NCBI RefSeq assembly: GCF_001870735.1 | Contig: NZ_MORL01000020.1 | Location: 1-64,000, forward strand | Direction: 5' to 3' | Source of the DNA: Arsenicibacter rosenii | Lineage (GTDB): Bacteria; Bacteroidota; Bacteroidia; Cytophagales; Spirosomataceae | Length of the DNA stretch: 64,000 bases | Shown here: one piece after another, positions 25,903-36,019 of the stretch | How positions within the stretch are numbered: position 1 is the stretch's first letter | How the letters are laid out: every line of letters begins with the position of its first letter | Notes under the pieces: model-generated | Database searches by the model: none | The model's input: only the letters and a program-made list of their open reading frames with translations | What the model was told of the DNA's origin: nothing | Translations under genes and position numbers: made by a program

Positions 25903-27087
25903 ATGCAAAAACTAGTTTTCCCGATTGCACTGGCGGCAATGCTGTACATGAGCGGTTGTCAGTCGTCCAACAAAACCACGGAAGAAACGGCCGCTACCGA
26001 CTCGACCCAAACCAGCACCGCTATGACTACCGCCCAGCTACCGGATGCGAAGAATTTCGAAAGCGACATCGACGGTAAAAAAACAGCCCTGTATGTCCTG
26101 AAAAACAAAGACATCCAGGTGGCGATCACGAACTATGGCGGCCGGATTGTCGGGCTGCTGGTACCGGACAAAAACGGCAAACCAACCGATGTGGTCATTG
26201 GCTTCAACAAAGTTGGTGACTATCAGAACGCCGCCGAGGTATTCTACGGCCCGATCATCGGCCGGTTTGGCAACCGGATTGCCAAAGGTCATTTTACCCT
26301 CGACGGTAAAGAATACACGCTGGCAACCAACAACGGCGCCAACCACCTGCACGGCGGTCCCGGCGGTTTCCATGCCCGGGTATGGGATGCCAAACAGATC
26401 GATGACAAGACCCTGGAGCTGAGCTACGTCTCGAAAGACGGCGAAGAAGGCTATCCGGGCAATCTGACGGTAAAAGTCGTTTACTCGCTGACCGACGATA
26501 ACGGCCTGAAAATCGATTACACGGCCACGACCGACAAAAACACGCCGGTTAACCTGACCAACCACGCCTTCTTCAACCTCAACGGCGAAGGCTCCGGCAC
26601 GATCAACAACCACCAGCTAACCCTTTTTGCCGACCGCTATTCGCCGGTTGACTCAACGCTGATTCCGCTGGGTGAGCCGGCACCCGTTGCCGGTACTCCG
26701 TTTGACTTCCGCAAGTCAACGGCCATCGGCGCCCGCATCGGCGAGCAGAATGAGCAGCTGAAATTCGGCGGCGGATACGATCATAACTTTGTGCTCAACA
26801 AAACCGGCAACGGTATGACCAAAGCCGCCGAAGTAATCGGTGACCAGTCGGGCATTAAAATGGATGTGATGACCACCGAACCGGCGATTCAGTTCTATGG
26901 CGGCAACTTCATGACCGGCAAAGACACCGGCAAGTATGGCAAACCGTTCAACTACCGCGAGGCCTTGTGTCTGGAAACACAGCACTACCCGGACTCGCCG
27001 AACAAGCCGTCGTATCCGACAACGATACTGAAACCGGGTCAGACGTACCGCCAAACCTCTGTATACCTGTTCTCAACGGTGAAGTAA
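25903..27087 (+). CDS. galM: Aldose 1-epimerase (galactose mutarotase), lipoprotein form
   Basis: A 394-residue protein from the ATG at 25903, with a type II signal ending in lipobox YMSGC (Cys19) and a Ser/Thr-rich linker. The epimerase domain shows NGANHLHGG (substrate histidine), NLTNHAFFNL (second histidine), GGGYDHNF and the catalytic glutamate in CLETQHYPDSPN. It interconverts alpha and beta anomers of galactose or glucose. Lipid anchoring puts it in the periplasm or at the outer membrane, as seen for mutarotases in Bacteroidota glycan loci. The frame also has an earlier GTG (25867), unlikely because it lies in a hairpin. Confidence 0.9.
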   Translation: MQKLVFPIALAAMLYMSGCQSSNKTTEETAATDSTQTSTAMTTAQLPDAKNFESDIDGKKTALYVLKNKDIQVAITNYGGRIVGLLVPDKNGKPTDVVIGFNKVGDYQNAAEVFYGPIIGRFGNRIAKGHFTLDGKEYTLATNNGANHLHGGPGGFHARVWDAKQIDDKTLELSYVSKDGEEGYPGNLTVKVVYSLTDDNGLKIDYTATTDKNTPVNLTNHAFFNLNGEGSGTINNHQLTLFADRYSPVDSTLIPLGEPAPVAGTPFDFRKSTAIGARIGEQNEQLKFGGGYDHNFVLNKTGNGMTKAAEVIGDQSGIKMDVMTTEPAIQFYGGNFMTGKDTGKYGKPFNYREALCLETQHYPDSPNKPSYPTTILKPGQTYRQTSVYLFSTVK

Positions 27088-27091
27088 TCTC

Positions 27092-27180
27092 TTAACCACG
27101 GAGTGTCACGGAGTATCACACGTATAAACGACAAAACGCAGTGGGACTCCGTGAAAACTCCGCGGTACTCTGTGGTTTAA
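27092..27180. repeat. Imperfect inverted repeat with CACGGAGT/ACTCCGTG arms
   Basis: The left part (27092-27114) and right part (27146-27180) share inverted TTAACCACGGAGT-like sequence, with an extra internal ACTCC copy. Such CCACGGAGT/ACTCTGTGG repeats are common intergenic palindromes; here it fills the space between the epimerase and hydrolase genes. Confidence 0.6.
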
Positions 27181-27194
27181 CCCTTTCCCCTTTT

Positions 27195-28328
27195 ATGAAA
27201 CGCATATTGCTTTTACTGGCATTCGTCTGCCTGACTCTATCCCAAACCTACGCCCAGCAAGGTCGCTGGACGGCTGAGAAGGCTAATGCCTGGTATGCCA
27301 GACAACCCTTCCTGTTCGGCCCGAACTACAATCCGGCCAACGCCATTAACGAACTGGAAATGTTCCAGGCCGAAACATTCGACCCCAAAACCATCGACAA
27401 GGAGTTAGGCTGGGCAGAGTCAATGGGCGTCAATACCCTGCGGGTCTTTTTGCACGACCTGCTTTGGCAGCAGGATCCGGAAGGCTTCAAAAAACGCCTT
27501 GACCAGTTTCTGACCATTTGCCAGAAACATAAAATCCGGCCGATGCTGGTCTTGTTCGACTCGTGCTGGGATCCGTTCCCGAAATTGGGCAAGCAGCGCG
27601 ATCCGCAGCCGGGCATTCATAACTCAGGCTGGCTGCAAAGCCCCGGTGCTGCCGCGCTGACCGATGTCTCGCAGTATCCGCGCCTCGAAGCCTACGTGAA
27701 AGGGGTAATCGGTGCGTTCAAAAATGACCAGCGCATCTTGCTGTGGGATTTGTGGAACGAGCCGGACAACACCAACAACAACAGCTACGGCGACGAAAAC
27801 CTGAAGCAGGAACCGAAAGGTAAACCGGAAATCGTAACCCGTTTGTTGCCGGAGGTGTTCCGCTGGGCACGCGCCGCCGGTCCGACACAACCGCTGACAT
27901 CGGGCGTCTGGATTCTGTGGGCTGGCCACGATTGGGGTAATCCGGCAAAATGGTCGGCTATGGAAAAAGTACAGTTCGAAAACTCAGACATCATCACGTT
28001 CCACAACTACATGGAGCTGCCTGCGTTTGAGAAGTCGGTCAAGGACCTGAAAAAACTGGGCCGCCCCGTGATCTGTACGGAGTTTATGGCACGGGGTGCG
28101 GGCAGTAAGTTCCAGACGCACATGCCTGCCGCCAAACGTGAAAAAGTGGGCATGATCTGCTGGGGCTTCGTAGCCGGTAAAACACAGACCAACCTGCCAT
28201 GGGACAGCTGGCAGAAGCCGTACGTGAACCGCGAACCAGCGGTATGGCACCACGAGATTCTGCGTCCGGACGGTTCGCCGTATGATCCGGCCGAAGTAGC
28301 TGCCATTAAGCAGGCAATGGGCAAATAA
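27195..28328 (+). CDS. Secreted GH5-like glycoside hydrolase (clan GH-A)
   Basis: A 377-residue protein from the ATG at 27195, preferred over 27141 because a type I signal peptide (MKRILLLLAFVCLTLSQTYAQ) begins there. The TIM-barrel catalytic residues of clan GH-A are visible: acid/base Glu in LWDLWNEPDN and nucleophile Glu in VICTEFMARG. Other barrel strands include GVNTLRVFLHDLLW and MLVLFDSCWDPF. Similar proteins are annotated as cellulases or 1,4-beta-xylanases, but the exact polymer is unknown. It lies between the aldose epimerase and mannose-6-phosphate isomerase genes, so a role in plant or algal glycan use is reasonable. Confidence 0.8.
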   Translation: MKRILLLLAFVCLTLSQTYAQQGRWTAEKANAWYARQPFLFGPNYNPANAINELEMFQAETFDPKTIDKELGWAESMGVNTLRVFLHDLLWQQDPEGFKKRLDQFLTICQKHKIRPMLVLFDSCWDPFPKLGKQRDPQPGIHNSGWLQSPGAAALTDVSQYPRLEAYVKGVIGAFKNDQRILLWDLWNEPDNTNNNSYGDENLKQEPKGKPEIVTRLLPEVFRWARAAGPTQPLTSGVWILWAGHDWGNPAKWSAMEKVQFENSDIITFHNYMELPAFEKSVKDLKKLGRPVICTEFMARGAGSKFQTHMPAAKREKVGMICWGFVAGKTQTNLPWDSWQKPYVNREPAVWHHEILRPDGSPYDPAEVAAIKQAMGK

Positions 28329-28342
28329 ATATTGAACCATCG

Positions 28343-28395
28343 TTACGGGGTGAACAGGGTGTTTTTGGCGACCAGGCATCCCGTTCACCCCGTAA
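28343..28395. terminator. Inverted repeat, probable terminator after the GH5-like gene
   Basis: Perfect 13-bp arms (28343-28355 and 28383-28395, core ACGGGGTGAAC) enclose a 27-nt loop that itself folds partly. It lies 15 bp after the hydrolase stop. No T run follows, so it could also be an extragenic palindrome. Confidence 0.55.
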
Positions 28396-28501
28396 TCATG
28401 TCTAATTTGGCCTTATTGGTCGGATTTCCGTCTTAATTAGTCAACAATCCGTTTAATTTGCCGGTTAGTTGAGCGACTCAAGTACTCAACGTCCATACGT
28501 T

Positions 28502-29479
28502 ATGTTGTATCCGCTTACGTTTAAGACCATCTTCAAGGACAAAATCTGGGGTGGCAACAAAATCAACACGATTCTCGGCAAAGACTTCGCGCCGCTGCCT
28601 AACTGTGGCGAAACCTGGGAAATTTCGGGAGTCGACGGCAATGTGTCGATTGTGAAAGACGGCGAACTGGCCGGTAAGAGCCTTCAGGAGCTTCTCGAAA
28701 CCTACCAGGACCAGCTTGTCGGCAGACACGTTTACGAACGCTTCGGCAACACCTTTCCGCTGCTGGTAAAATTCATCGACGCGAACGATGACCTGTCGAT
28801 TCAGGTGCACCCCAACGATGCCCTGGCCAAAGAGCGCCACAACAGCTTCGGCAAAACCGAAATGTGGTACATCATCCAGGCCGACGAAGGCGCTACGCTG
28901 AATTCAGGCTTCAATCGGGAAGTCACGAAGGAAGAATACGTTAAAGCCGTTGAAGACAATACGATTCAGGACATTCTGAATATCGAAGCGGCCAAACCAG
29001 GCGATGTGTTTTTCCTGCCTGCGGGTCGGGTGCATTACATCGGCAAGGGCCTGCTGCTGGCCGAAATCCAGCAAACGTCTGACATCACCTACCGGATTTA
29101 CGACTTCGACCGGACCGACGATAAAGGTCAGAAACGCGAGCTGCACACCGAACAGGCTGTCGACGCGATTGACTACCATTATTACGGTGACTACAAAACG
29201 CAGTACGAGAAGGTGCAGAATAAAAGCGTTAACGCCGTAGCCTGCGACTATTTCGTGACCAACGTGCTGAACTTCGATCAGGAGGTCCTGCACGACTATA
29301 CCGATATCAACTCGTTTGTGATTCTGGTTTGTGTCGGCGGTGGCGTTCAGCTCCAGACTGAGCAAGGGTACAGCCTGAATCTGAAAACCGGCGAATGTGC
29401 CCTGATTCCGGCCGACGTGCAACAGATTACCTTAATTCCCGAAGGGGACATGACGCTGCTGGAAAGCTACGTGCCTTAA
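28502..29479 (+). CDS. manA: Mannose-6-phosphate isomerase, class I
   Basis: A 325-residue protein from the ATG at 28502 (MLYPLTFKTIFKDKIWGG); an upstream TTG at 28469 is less likely. Cupin-type zinc ligands are visible in SIQVHPND, KTEMWYII and GRVHYIGKG. It interconverts mannose-6-phosphate and fructose-6-phosphate in the cytoplasm, feeding mannose into glycolysis or supplying GDP-mannose precursors. Length is typical of the short class I form in Bacteroidota. It is followed by a strong terminator, so it is probably a single gene or the end of a short unit with the GH5-like gene. Confidence 0.92.
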   Translation: MLYPLTFKTIFKDKIWGGNKINTILGKDFAPLPNCGETWEISGVDGNVSIVKDGELAGKSLQELLETYQDQLVGRHVYERFGNTFPLLVKFIDANDDLSIQVHPNDALAKERHNSFGKTEMWYIIQADEGATLNSGFNREVTKEEYVKAVEDNTIQDILNIEAAKPGDVFFLPAGRVHYIGKGLLLAEIQQTSDITYRIYDFDRTDDKGQKRELHTEQAVDAIDYHYYGDYKTQYEKVQNKSVNAVACDYFVTNVLNFDQEVLHDYTDINSFVILVCVGGGVQLQTEQGYSLNLKTGECALIPADVQQITLIPEGDMTLLESYVP

Positions 29480-29505
29480 TCTAATCATCACCCTGTTCGG
29501 GGCCC

Positions 29506-29553
29506 AAAAGCCAGCCAATGCCATTATACGAATGGTACTGGCTGGCTTTTTTT
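29506..29553 (+). terminator. Intrinsic terminator after manA
   Basis: Arms 29506-29517 and 29539-29550 (core AGCCAGCCA/TGGCTGGCT) pair over 12 bp, with further pairing in the loop and a T run at the 3' side. Confidence 0.85.
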
Positions 29554-29754
29554 ATTTCGGGGACGAGGCCGGGCCACTTATTCTGTCAGAAAAACCCGTA
29601 CCCTGCCGCCTTTTCCCAATGCCGGCATCAATCCGGGCACCCTATCCACTGGATCGGCTATCCGTACTTATAGAATTTTTTTTTGATTTTTTTCAACAAA
29701 ACCGATGAGATCCCGCCAGCGGGTTTGTCTTATGGATGAGCAAACCCGTACGGG

Positions 29755-30789
29755 ATGCACATTGGCATGGATTTTCAGTACGACACAGTCACCGATTTCG
29801 TTAAAGACCCATCGTTCCAGAAATGGGTAATCGACCCGGACGCCGATACCGCCGCGTTCTGGGAAGGCTGGCTGGCGGCAAATCCCGCCCAACGGACAAC
29901 CCTTCTGGAAGCCCGGCAGCTTATTCTTGATCTGCGCTTCACGACCGACTATGCGGCCAACCGCGCCATGATCGACGTATGGCAGCAGATTCAGGCCGGT
30001 AAGGCCGCGTTGCCGGTTATCCGCCCGCTGCGTTACCGGCAACGCAGTACATTCCTGATCGCAGCCGCTATATCCGGTCTGCTGCTGCTAACCTATGCTA
30101 CCTATCAATATTACACTCGTTCTGAGTCAATTACAACGATCTCAACTCACTATGGAGAAACCAGAACACTTTCCCTGCCCGATGGCTCCGTCGTGACCCT
30201 CAATGCCAATTCGCATCTGTCCTTCCCTACCAGCTGGGACACCGGCAAACCCCGTGAAGTCTGGCTGGAGGGAGAAGCGTATTTCCGCGTTCAGGAGAAA
30301 AAAGGGACCGGGCAAGCCAGATTCAGTGTGCATGCAGAGCCGGTTACGGTTGAAGTCGTGGGTACGGTATTCAATGTTAAGCACCGGAAAAAACAGGCAA
30401 GGGTTGTACTGGAATCGGGCAAGGTGAACCTGCTGGTTCAACAGCCGGGGCAACGCAGGCAGCATGTATTCATGAAGCCCGGCGAACTGGCCGACGTTGA
30501 CACCCGGGCAACGGTCCGTGTCTGTTCGGTGGATCCGGCCGCCTATACGTCCTGGCAATCCAATCAGCTGGTATTCCGGAAAACTGCCCTGCGCGAGATT
30601 GCTACGCAGCTGGAAGAAACCTACGGGTATTCGGTCACATTTACGGATCCGGACGTAGCCGACAAACGGTTTTCAGGAAGCGTACCGTCGCAACAACCTG
30701 AGCTACTGCTTATGACACTCAGCAAACTGTACAATCTGAACATTTCAAAACAAAACAATCAGGTAATCATTTCCACGAAACATCTTTAA
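29755..30789 (+). CDS. FecR-type anti-sigma factor with DUF4974
   Basis: A 344-residue inner-membrane protein. The cytoplasmic N-terminal part (1-95) should bind the sigma factor, one transmembrane helix spans about 99-116, and the periplasmic part has the FecR domain (SLPDGSVVTLNANSHLSF to VVGTVFNV) and a DUF4974 C-terminus (about 265-340, EIATQLEETYGYSVTF). It senses a signal from the partner SusC and releases an ECF sigma factor. It directly precedes susC (80 bp). Two close ATGs (29755, 29767) are possible. A hairpin (29720-29727 with 29741-29748) lies just upstream. The ECF sigma gene is not upstream as usual but follows the sulfatase. Confidence 0.88.
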   Translation: MHIGMDFQYDTVTDFVKDPSFQKWVIDPDADTAAFWEGWLAANPAQRTTLLEARQLILDLRFTTDYAANRAMIDVWQQIQAGKAALPVIRPLRYRQRSTFLIAAAISGLLLLTYATYQYYTRSESITTISTHYGETRTLSLPDGSVVTLNANSHLSFPTSWDTGKPREVWLEGEAYFRVQEKKGTGQARFSVHAEPVTVEVVGTVFNVKHRKKQARVVLESGKVNLLVQQPGQRRQHVFMKPGELADVDTRATVRVCSVDPAAYTSWQSNQLVFRKTALREIATQLEETYGYSVTFTDPDVADKRFSGSVPSQQPELLLMTLSKLYNLNISKQNNQVIISTKHL

Positions 30790-30869
30790 TACAGCCATTG
30801 ATTCATCGGCTTGTATATCGTAAAACAAAATTAGTCTACTAACTCTATCTTATAGACCAATTATTAGTT

Positions 30870-33800
30870 ATGAAAAACGTTGCCCTCAGAAAAAGTATCT
30901 GTTTTTTCCTGTCCATGGCCGTACTCAATGCCAGCGCGGAAAAGGATCAAGCGGTTGCTTTTCAGAAAACCGGATCACGGGCGGTCAAAGAACAACCCGG
31001 GCAGAAACCGGTAAAATCGCTGACCCATGTACTGTCTCAGCTGGGCGCTCACTATGGCGTAAGCATCAATTACGACAGCGACCTGCTGGAAGGTAAAACC
31101 ATAAAAGCAGGGTCTCCGGCAATGAAAACGCGGCAGGAGACCGAACTGGAAGAAACACTTACCGCGCTGCTCACGCCGCTGGGTCTGCGTTACGAAAAGC
31201 TTAAAGCTGGTTTTTACCTCATTTTTGCCGAGCGCGACCGGCGTCTGCCAAAGCCAAACAGCACCGAATCAGGATACCCTACGCAGGGGCGTCTTAATGA
31301 GGCTCCTGCTCTCCGGGAAGCCCCTGCGTTTCAGGTCAGCGGAACGGTTACTGACGAAGAAGGTCAGGTATTGCCCGGTGCCAGTATCCTCGTGAAAGGA
31401 ACCAGTAACGGAACCGTTACCGATGCCAACGGAAAATATGTGCTGACGGTGCCGGATGCCGGCGTGACGCTGGTGTTCTCCTACATCGGCTACATTGCCC
31501 GTGAACTTCCGCTCAATGGGCAGGCAATCCTGTCGGTGAAACTGGCAAAAGATGTTAAATCGCTGAACGAGGTAGTAGTGGTCGGATATGGCACCCAGTC
31601 GAAAACCAACGTCATTGGTTCGATTGCGCAACTCAGCGGCGAAAAAATCAATACGCGGTCGGTGGGGCAGTTATCGCAGGGGCTCACGGGCCAGTTACCG
31701 GGCGTAACCGTTATTCAGCGCTCCGGACAGCCGGGAAGCAGCGGGGGCAGCATCCAGATTCGCGGCGTTGGTTCGTTTGCGGCGTCAACGGCTCCCCTGA
31801 TCCTGATTGACGGGATTCCGGCCAACTCGTTTAACAACGTTGACCCGAACGATGTCGAGTCGGTTTCGGTCCTGAAAGATGCCTCCTCAGCGGCTATTTA
31901 CGGAGCGCGGGCCGCCAACGGGGTCATTCTTGTTACGACCAAAACCGGCAAACAAGGCAAGATGCGGATCAGCTACAACGGCTATGCCGGCATTCAGAAA
32001 ATGACCGCTACCCCGCAGTTTGTCAGTTCGGCCGAGTATGCGCAGTTGCTGAACGAGGCCGTTCCGAACTCCTATACCGACGCACAGATTGCCCTCTTCA
32101 AAAACGGCACCGACCCAGACAACTACCCTAACAGTGACTTTGTCGCGTCGACACTGAAAAAACAAGCCTCGCAGACGGGCCACAACCTGAGCATTTCGGG
32201 TGGTACCGAAAATACGCAGTACTTGCTTTCATTCGGTTTTCTGGGTCAGGCCGGTATACTGGAGCGTAACAACTTCGGCCGCTACAATGTCCGGCTGAAC
32301 CTGACCAATCAGCTGTCGAAAAAACTCAGACTGACCACCCGCCTGTCGGGCATTCAGTCGCAGGATAACCAGCCGGCGCCCCCCGCCACGCTGGACTTCA
32401 ACGACATGAGCGGTATCATCAGCAGCACCATCCGGATGCCGTCAATTTATACGATCCGGTACAAAAACGGCGACTGGGGCACGGGCGTATCCAATAAGGG
32501 AACAGCGGTTTCGTATCTGCAGAACGACTCTTTTTACAAAGCCAAGAGCACCGATTTAGGCGCAAACCTCCGGCTGGACTATACTCTTATCCCTGACCTG
32601 ACCGTTTCTGTTCTCGGCGGTTATACCCAACTCAATCAGCGCGGCTCCCGCTTCCTGTCGGCGCAGCGGCTGAATGCAACCATTGCGCTGGGACCGTCTT
32701 CGCTCAACGAAACCATCAGCAACAACAACTACCGGACGCTTCAGGCGTTTGCCGACTACAAAACGAATATCGGCGATCATGAAATCGGGGCACTCGCCGG
32801 TTACTCGTTTGAGACCGCATTCAGTGAGTCGATGGCGCTGGGCCGGAGCAACCTGCCCAGCAATTCGGTGACGGTCATCAACGCGGGAGATGCCAGTGCG
32901 CAGACAACCAGCGGGAGTGCCACCGAGTGGGCACTCGAATCGTATTTCGGCCGGGCGCAGTACAACTACCAGCGAAAGTACCTTGTGGAGGGTGCGGTAC
33001 GGTTTGACGGGTCGTCGCGCTTTCCCAAAAACCAGAAATACGCCCTTTTCCCGTCGATAGCAGTGGGCTGGCGGATTGGTCAGGAAAATTTCATTAAAAA
33101 TAACCTGCCGTGGGTCGATGAGCTGAAACTGCGGGCGTCGCATGGTACGCTGGGTAACCAGAACATTGGCTCCGATTACCCCTACCAGAACCTGCTGAAT
33201 ACCGGCTACAATTATCCCTTTGGCGGGGTGATCAACACAGGCGTGGCCCGGACAACCATCACCGACACAACCCTGCACTGGGAATCAACCCAAACCACCG
33301 ATGTCGGTCTGGAGGCCAGCTTCTTTAAGCGGCTGCTCAGCGTTAGCGCCACCTACTTCGACAAATACACCTACGACATTCTGGTAAGTCCTGCCTCCAG
33401 TGTAGCGCAGGTGCTTGGCTTTACGGTTGGTCAGAAAAACTCGGGGCGCCTCTCCAACAAAGGCTGGGAATTTACGCTCGAACACCGCCACAAGGCCGGT
33501 AATGTCAACTATTCGATAGGGACAAACCTGACTTACACCAAAAACACGGTACTTGACCTGGGCGTCGGCAATGTGAAGCAACCAAACGGGCTGGTTGGCA
33601 ACGGCAGTGATCTGTTCATCGGCTATCCGCTGAACCTGTATTATGGGTATGTGGCCGACGGGTTGTTTATCAATCAGGACGACATCAATACATGGGCCAA
33701 TCAAACGGCCATTGCACCGAATCCGAAGCCGGGCGACATCCGCTACAAGGACATCAGCGGCCCTGAGGGCAAACCCGATGGCAAAGTCGACGCCCAGTAC

Positions 33801-34313
33801 GACCGCACGCTGCTGGGCAGTACCATTCCGGAATTCACGTATGGCATCAATCTCGCTGCCAGCTACAAAGGCTTCGATCTGGGCGTGTTGCTGCAGGGCG
33901 TTGGCGGAGTGAGCGGTTACCTCAATAACTACGCAGGCTGGGCACTCTTCCAGAACGGCAATATCCAGAAATGGCAGATGGACGAACACTGGACGGCGGC
34001 GAACCCGGACCGTAATGCCGGTTACCCGCGCCTGGAGCTCATTTCCAACACCGGTACCAACAACACCCTGACCTCATCGTTCTGGGTGCTCAACGGCTCC
34101 TACCTCCGCCTGAAAAATGTGCAGCTTGGCTATACGATTCCATCCGTAATCACGAAAAAGCTGAACATCGCCACGGTACGCATATATGCCAACGGCGAAA
34201 ACCTGAAGCTGTGGAGCAATTACCGCAAAGGCTGGGATCCGGAAATCAATACCGGCGGGGCCTATTACCCCATTATGGCAAACTACACTGTTGGCCTGAA
34301 CGTAACTTTCTAA
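30870..34313 (+). CDS. SusC/RagA-type TonB-dependent transporter with N-terminal STN domain
   Basis: An 1147-residue outer-membrane transporter. In order: signal peptide; STN (secretin/TonB N-terminal) domain about 45-120, which contacts FecR; carboxypeptidase-like domain starting VSGTVTDEEGQVLPGASI (about 150-235); plug with VVVGYGTQSKTNVIGSI and SIQIRGVGSF; and a 22-strand barrel ending in a terminal F (NYTVGLNVTF). It imports oligosaccharides with the adjacent SusD lipoprotein using TonB energy. The STN domain and the neighbouring FecR make transport-coupled sigma signalling likely. The substrate is unknown; the sulfatase downstream suggests a sulfated glycan. Confidence 0.93.
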   Translation: MKNVALRKSICFFLSMAVLNASAEKDQAVAFQKTGSRAVKEQPGQKPVKSLTHVLSQLGAHYGVSINYDSDLLEGKTIKAGSPAMKTRQETELEETLTALLTPLGLRYEKLKAGFYLIFAERDRRLPKPNSTESGYPTQGRLNEAPALREAPAFQVSGTVTDEEGQVLPGASILVKGTSNGTVTDANGKYVLTVPDAGVTLVFSYIGYIARELPLNGQAILSVKLAKDVKSLNEVVVVGYGTQSKTNVIGSIAQLSGEKINTRSVGQLSQGLTGQLPGVTVIQRSGQPGSSGGSIQIRGVGSFAASTAPLILIDGIPANSFNNVDPNDVESVSVLKDASSAAIYGARAANGVILVTTKTGKQGKMRISYNGYAGIQKMTATPQFVSSAEYAQLLNEAVPNSYTDAQIALFKNGTDPDNYPNSDFVASTLKKQASQTGHNLSISGGTENTQYLLSFGFLGQAGILERNNFGRYNVRLNLTNQLSKKLRLTTRLSGIQSQDNQPAPPATLDFNDMSGIISSTIRMPSIYTIRYKNGDWGTGVSNKGTAVSYLQNDSFYKAKSTDLGANLRLDYTLIPDLTVSVLGGYTQLNQRGSRFLSAQRLNATIALGPSSLNETISNNNYRTLQAFADYKTNIGDHEIGALAGYSFETAFSESMALGRSNLPSNSVTVINAGDASAQTTSGSATEWALESYFGRAQYNYQRKYLVEGAVRFDGSSRFPKNQKYALFPSIAVGWRIGQENFIKNNLPWVDELKLRASHGTLGNQNIGSDYPYQNLLNTGYNYPFGGVINTGVARTTITDTTLHWESTQTTDVGLEASFFKRLLSVSATYFDKYTYDILVSPASSVAQVLGFTVGQKNSGRLSNKGWEFTLEHRHKAGNVNYSIGTNLTYTKNTVLDLGVGNVKQPNGLVGNGSDLFIGYPLNLYYGYVADGLFINQDDINTWANQTAIAPNPKPGDIRYKDISGPEGKPDGKVDAQYDRTLLGSTIPEFTYGINLAASYKGFDLGVLLQGVGGVSGYLNNYAGWALFQNGNIQKWQMDEHWTAANPDRNAGYPRLELISNTGTNNTLTSSFWVLNGSYLRLKNVQLGYTIPSVITKKLNIATVRIYANGENLKLWSNYRKGWDPEINTGGAYYPIMANYTVGLNVTF

Positions 34314-34330
34314 CCTGACATCTTACTGCT

Positions 34331-35995
34331 ATGAAAGCACTGATAACTATACGTACAGTTTTACTCGCACTGCTGCTGGCCGGTACCGGTTCGCTGTGGT
34401 CCTGCAAAAACGAATTAGACAAAAGCCCGCTGAGTAACTATGTCAACGAAACCTTCTGGACCAGCGAAAACAATGCCCTCCTTGCGCTGACGGGCGTGTA
34501 TCGGGGCAATATCCAGATGCTGGCCGCCCCCGGCACCGGCGCTGAGTTTTCGGCAACTGACTGGTGGTCGTACCATGGCCTGATCATGCTCGAGGTCGCC
34601 ACTGACAATGCCTACGACCGGCGCGGCGATAACTCCGGCATCAACCAGCTGACTAACGGCAATCTGGTAGCGACCAATGCCTATCTGGGCAACTACTGGA
34701 GCGCCAGCTATTCGCGCATTGCCCGCTGCAACTACTTCATGGAGAACGTGGCCAAAACCCCGGTTGATGCGGCCAAAGTCAAACGGATGACGGCAGAAGC
34801 GCGGTTCATCCGTGCGTGTCAGTATTTTTACCTGTCGCAGACCTTCGGATCGGTGCCGCTCGTAACCCGAACCCTATCGCTGGACGAAGCCAACACGGTA
34901 ACCAAAGCCACCAAAGCGGAGGTGCTGAAGTTTGCAACCGACGAGTTTACCGCCGTGGCCGGCGACCTGCCACGGGCCAAAGACTTACCGGCAGCCGAAC
35001 GGGGCCGGGCCACCAGACAGGCCGCCCTGGCCTTTCTGGGAAGGGCGCAGCTGGCCGCCTATGCCTACAACGACGCCGCAACGACCTACAAAACGATCAT
35101 CGACTTCGGTGACAACCTGATTGACCCGAGCTATCCGAGTTTGTTCAACGGCACCAACGAAGCCAGCCGCGAACTGATTTTTGCGACCCAGTATGTTAAA
35201 GACCTCGCGCCCAATGCCATGGACCAGCATTTTTTCCCGGCTGTCAACGGGGGCTGGCACCTGTTCAACCCGCTGGGCAGCCTCGTCGAATCGTATGAGT
35301 TTACCGACGGGACACCGTTTTCGTTTACCGATCCGCGCTATTCGGCCACCGACCCGACCGCCAATCGTGATCCGCGCCTACGCTATAATGTGCTGTTTAA
35401 CCAGCAGACATTCCAGAACATCGCCTACATTACCCATCCCGATTCGACCCGGTCGGCAGATCAGCTGACAACGAGCAAGCAAGCGACCCGCACCGGTTTC
35501 GGCCTTCGGAAATACAACTGGGACGGCCTGACCGGCGACCTCCAGAACTCCGGCATCGACCTGCCGGTCATCCGGTATGCGGAGGTATTACTGAGTTATC
35601 TGGAAGCCCGGCTTGAATCAGGGGCGGTCGATCAGGCACTGCTCGACCAGACCATTAACCTCGTGCGGGGGCGGTCAGGTGTGGGACTGCCGCGCGTAAC
35701 AGTCACCAGCCAAACCCAGCTGCGTACCATCCTCCGTCGGGAGCGGCGGAACGAATTAGCGTTTGAAGGCATCCGGTTGTGGGATTTACAGCGCTGGAAA
35801 ATTGCGGGAGACGTGTTAAAAGGCGATTTTTACGGAGCCGCGTTCCCCAATGCGAAAAATTTGCGCAAAAAGACAGCGACTACCAACGACCCTTACTCCC
35901 GCTGGTTTGTCACAACGAAAAATTTCCGGGTCGGGACCGACGAAACATGGCCGATTCCGCAGAGCGAAGTCAACATTAACCCGAACCTGAAATAA
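34331..35995 (+). CDS. SusD/RagB-type glycan-binding lipoprotein
   Basis: A 554-residue lipoprotein with lipobox LWSC (Cys25). The N-terminal domain has the typical YVNETFWTSENNALLALTGVY, TPR-like helices follow (AEARFIRACQYFYLSQTFGSVPLV), and the C-terminal RagB/SusD part has RRERRNELAFEGIRLWDLQRW and a closing WPIPQSEVNINPNL. It caps the SusC barrel on the cell surface and binds the oligosaccharide. It starts 17 bp after susC. All family landmarks are present. Confidence 0.94.
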   Translation: MKALITIRTVLLALLLAGTGSLWSCKNELDKSPLSNYVNETFWTSENNALLALTGVYRGNIQMLAAPGTGAEFSATDWWSYHGLIMLEVATDNAYDRRGDNSGINQLTNGNLVATNAYLGNYWSASYSRIARCNYFMENVAKTPVDAAKVKRMTAEARFIRACQYFYLSQTFGSVPLVTRTLSLDEANTVTKATKAEVLKFATDEFTAVAGDLPRAKDLPAAERGRATRQAALAFLGRAQLAAYAYNDAATTYKTIIDFGDNLIDPSYPSLFNGTNEASRELIFATQYVKDLAPNAMDQHFFPAVNGGWHLFNPLGSLVESYEFTDGTPFSFTDPRYSATDPTANRDPRLRYNVLFNQQTFQNIAYITHPDSTRSADQLTTSKQATRTGFGLRKYNWDGLTGDLQNSGIDLPVIRYAEVLLSYLEARLESGAVDQALLDQTINLVRGRSGVGLPRVTVTSQTQLRTILRRERRNELAFEGIRLWDLQRWKIAGDVLKGDFYGAAFPNAKNLRKKTATTNDPYSRWFVTTKNFRVGTDETWPIPQSEVNINPNLK

Positions 35996-36019
35996 CGTTT
36001 TCACACAAACCCAAACCGC